NCBI GenBank assembly: GCA_030609785.1
Contig: JAUWTC010000013.1
Span: forward strand, 1-14,638
Origin: Holophagae bacterium
GTDB taxonomy: Bacteria; Acidobacteriota; Thermoanaerobaculia; Thermoanaerobaculales; Sulfomarinibacteraceae
Direction: 5' to 3'
DNA: 14,638 nucleotides
The notes beneath the pieces were generated by a model. The model searched no databases, was not told where the DNA came from, and was given only the letters and a program-made list of their open reading frames with translations. Below, piece by piece: positions 13,106-14,638 of the stretch (its first letter is position 1; every line of letters begins with the position of its first letter). The position numbers and the translations under genes were made by a program.

Positions 13106-14289
13106 TTCTGGAGAAACGACGACCTGGGCGGATCCGCCCCAGCCTCGATCGACTGACCGAAGCGCTTCAGCACCTGGGGAACCCACAGAACACATTTTCA
13201 TCGGTCCTTTTGGTTGGGACCAACGGCAAGGGCTCGACCGCAGCGATGTTGGAAAGAGTCCTGTCTGCCGGGGGAGTCAAAACCGGTTTGGCGACCTCGC
13301 CTCATCTGGTTCGGGTCCATGAGCGAATGAGGGTCGACGGGTGTGAGATCGGCGGTGACCGGCTGGCGGCGATCCTCGACAGACTGGAGACCTACCCGGA
13401 CTTGACCTTCTTCGAAACGCTGACGGCCGCAGCCTTCGTGCACTTCGCGGAAAGTGGTGTTGATGTGGCCGTTCTCGAGGCGGGCATGGGCGGTCGTTGG
13501 GACGCCTCGCGGGCGGCCGGGAGCGCGATCGCTGGATTGACCAATGTTGGATCGGATCACCGGCGTTGGCTGGGAGATCGGCCGGAGGCGATCGCGGACG
13601 ACAAGGGCGCGGCACTGGCCGCCGCCGACATCGGTGTTTACGGGCCACAGGTCGACCGATGGGTCATCGAGCGATTGGCCCTGCCCGGAGTCAGGGAGGC
13701 GTCGGCATTAGTGAAGGTCCGGCCGGGCGGCACCCGCGGGAGGCTTGAGGCGCGATTGACCGGCTCCGATTGGACCCAGTTTGAAATACCTCTTGAGGGA
13801 GAGCATCAACGGGCCAATCTGCATCTCGCCCTGGCAGTGGCCGAAGCCTGCCGGGAACTGGGGTGGATTGGTCCGCTGAAGGCGGAGACGGTCGTCGAAG
13901 CGCTTCGTGGCACTCGGTGGCCGGGCCGACTCTCCAAAACCATGGTTGGAGACCGTTTGGTCCTCCTGGACGGAGCCCATAATCTCGAGGCGGTCGAGAG
14001 CCTGGCGGTCTACCTCAGAGAGCAGACCGTCCGGTACAATCTGGTCTTTGCCTGTCTTGACGACAAACCCGTCCGAAAGATGGCCGACATCCTTCGGCCG
14101 GTCGTCGGCGAGGTTGCAGTCTGTCCTTTGGAGGATCCGAGGAGCATGCCCGTCGAGGCTCTCCTCGAGGCCTTCCCGGGCGCCGTCGTCCTTCCGGGGC
14201 CCGCTGACGCCGTAGCGTGCCTGGGCGATCCTGTGCTCGCGGCGGGTAGTCTACGATTGGTTGGAGCCCTCTTGGGCATGGGAGGCTGA
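13084..14289 (+). CDS. folC: Bifunctional folylpolyglutamate synthase / dihydrofolate synthase
   Basis: This is a 401-residue Mur-ligase-family enzyme that adds glutamate to folates, or to dihydropteroate. The N-terminus has the expected [19 protein letters not shown] segment, followed by the ATP P-loop GTNGKGST (45-52). The folate-site motif [16 protein letters not shown] is present. The Mg and carbamate region reads [20 protein letters not shown], keeping the Lys that is normally carbamylated. The C-terminal domain has [17 protein letters not shown] 13084 is chosen because it gives a family-like start; the frame is open further upstream but lies inside accD. There is no good Shine-Dalgarno sequence, so translation is probably coupled to accD. 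The next gene starts two bases after the stop. Confidence 0.93.
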   Translation: MPGLLPLILEKRRPGRIRPSLDRLTEALQHLGNPQNTFSSVLLVGTNGKGSTAAMLERVLSAGGVKTGLATSPHLVRVHERMRVDGCEIGGDRLAAILDRLETYPDLTFFETLTAAAFVHFAESGVDVAVLEAGMGGRWDASRAAGSAIAGLTNVGSDHRRWLGDRPEAIADDKGAALAAADIGVYGPQVDRWVIERLALPGVREASALVKVRPGGTRGRLEARLTGSDWTQFEIPLEGEHQRANLHLALAVAEACRELGWIGPLKAETVVEALRGTRWPGRLSKTMVGDRLVLLDGAHNLEAVESLAVYLREQTVRYNLVFACLDDKPVRKMADILRPVVGEVAVCPLEDPRSMPVEALLEAFPGAVVLPGPADAVACLGDPVLAAGSLRLVGALLGMGG

Positions 14290-14291
14290 TC

Positions 14292-14638
14292 GTGTGGAAT
14301 AGATTTGAGATTCGCGACAGGCAGTCTTTGGAAGACGACGAGGGTCGGCGTCTGGCCCCCTGGGCGACGCCCTCGGTCGAAGGTTTGCGATCCGCCGTTG
14401 AGGATCTTGATGATCCCCTCCGTCCGGCCTTTCAAAGGGATCGTGACCGGATTCTCCACTCCCGGGCCTTTCGCCGGCTGAAACACAAGACCCAGGTCTT
14501 CGTTCCCCACCTGGCGGACCATCCCAGGACCCGGTTGACCCACACCCTGGAGGTGGCGCAGGCGGGTCGGACCATCGCAAGGGCCCTGGCGCTCAACGAA
14601 GATCTGGTCGAGGCGATCGCTTTGGGTCATGATCTCGG
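14292..14638 (+). CDS. dgt: dGTPase-like dNTP triphosphohydrolase, 3'-truncated by the window edge
   Basis: The first 115 residues are visible. The protein matches the N-terminal part of the Dgt family: [20 protein letters not shown], then [20 protein letters not shown] and [13 protein letters not shown]. This contains the HD metal site (His84 in THTLEV, His113-Asp114 in GHD). Such enzymes cleave dNTPs to the nucleoside and triphosphate, limiting dNTP pools. GTG 14292 follows GGAGG (14281-14285) by six bases and starts two bases after the folC stop, so it belongs to the accD-folC operon. The rest of the HD domain, including the later metal-binding Asp, is outside the window. The exact substrate preference cannot be judged. 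Confidence 0.9.
   Translation, partial: MWNRFEIRDRQSLEDDEGRRLAPWATPSVEGLRSAVEDLDDPLRPAFQRDRDRILHSRAFRRLKHKTQVFVPHLADHPRTRLTHTLEVAQAGRTIARALALNEDLVEAIALGHDL

Overview
The window looks like chromosomal DNA of a GC-rich, double-membraned (Gram-negative type) bacterium. Evidence for an outer membrane is an ExbB/ExbD/TonB cluster and a second TonB C-terminal domain fused to a Ser/Thr kinase. The kinase has an HRDVSPQN catalytic loop, and a PATAN (DUF4388) protein and a TPR lipo- or periplasmic-type protein lie beside the Exb genes. This mix is what I would expect from an Acidobacteriota or Myxococcota-like lineage. That placement is an inference from gene content only, and no rRNA or other phylogenetic marker was tested.

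Layout. (1) 1-1220: the 3' part of an IS1634-type DDE transposase enters from the left edge, followed by about 200 bp of spacer. (2) 1221-2743 (+): ftsE-ftsX, translationally coupled cell-division ABC genes. (3) 7334 down to 2868 (-): a tight six-gene operon exbB-exbD-exbD-tonB-PATAN-TPR with 11-27 bp gaps. It has a plausible promoter and operator around 7400-7428 and a clear intrinsic terminator at 2822-2847, where it converges on ftsX. (4) 7335-7753: a 419-bp gene-free spacer with a GTCACAA-type inverted repeat and two inverted arrays of a GAAACT-like heptamer. (5) 9006 down to 7754 (-): yebC-ruvC, in which ruvC has no ATG/GTG/TTG start and probably begins at CTG inside a CTGA overlap with the yebC stop. 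(6) 9298-12210 (+): a large trans-envelope kinase (degenerate receiver, Ser/Thr kinase, one TM segment, Pro/Thr stalk, TonB C-terminal domain) and a small coiled-coil protein, closed by a strong hairpin terminator. (7) 12305 to the right edge (+): accD-folC-dgt, housekeeping genes for malonyl-CoA synthesis, folate polyglutamylation and dNTP hydrolysis, with dgt cut by the window end.

The most distinctive theme is two TonB-related loci separated only by yebC-ruvC. One is a canonical energised Exb/TonB motor extended by PATAN and TPR partners. The other is a kinase whose C-terminus is a periplasmic TonB domain but whose TM helix lacks the histidine usually needed for coupling to ExbB/ExbD. The kinase may therefore be a cross-envelope sensor or scaffold rather than an energy transducer. 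The rest is recognisable core-genome material.
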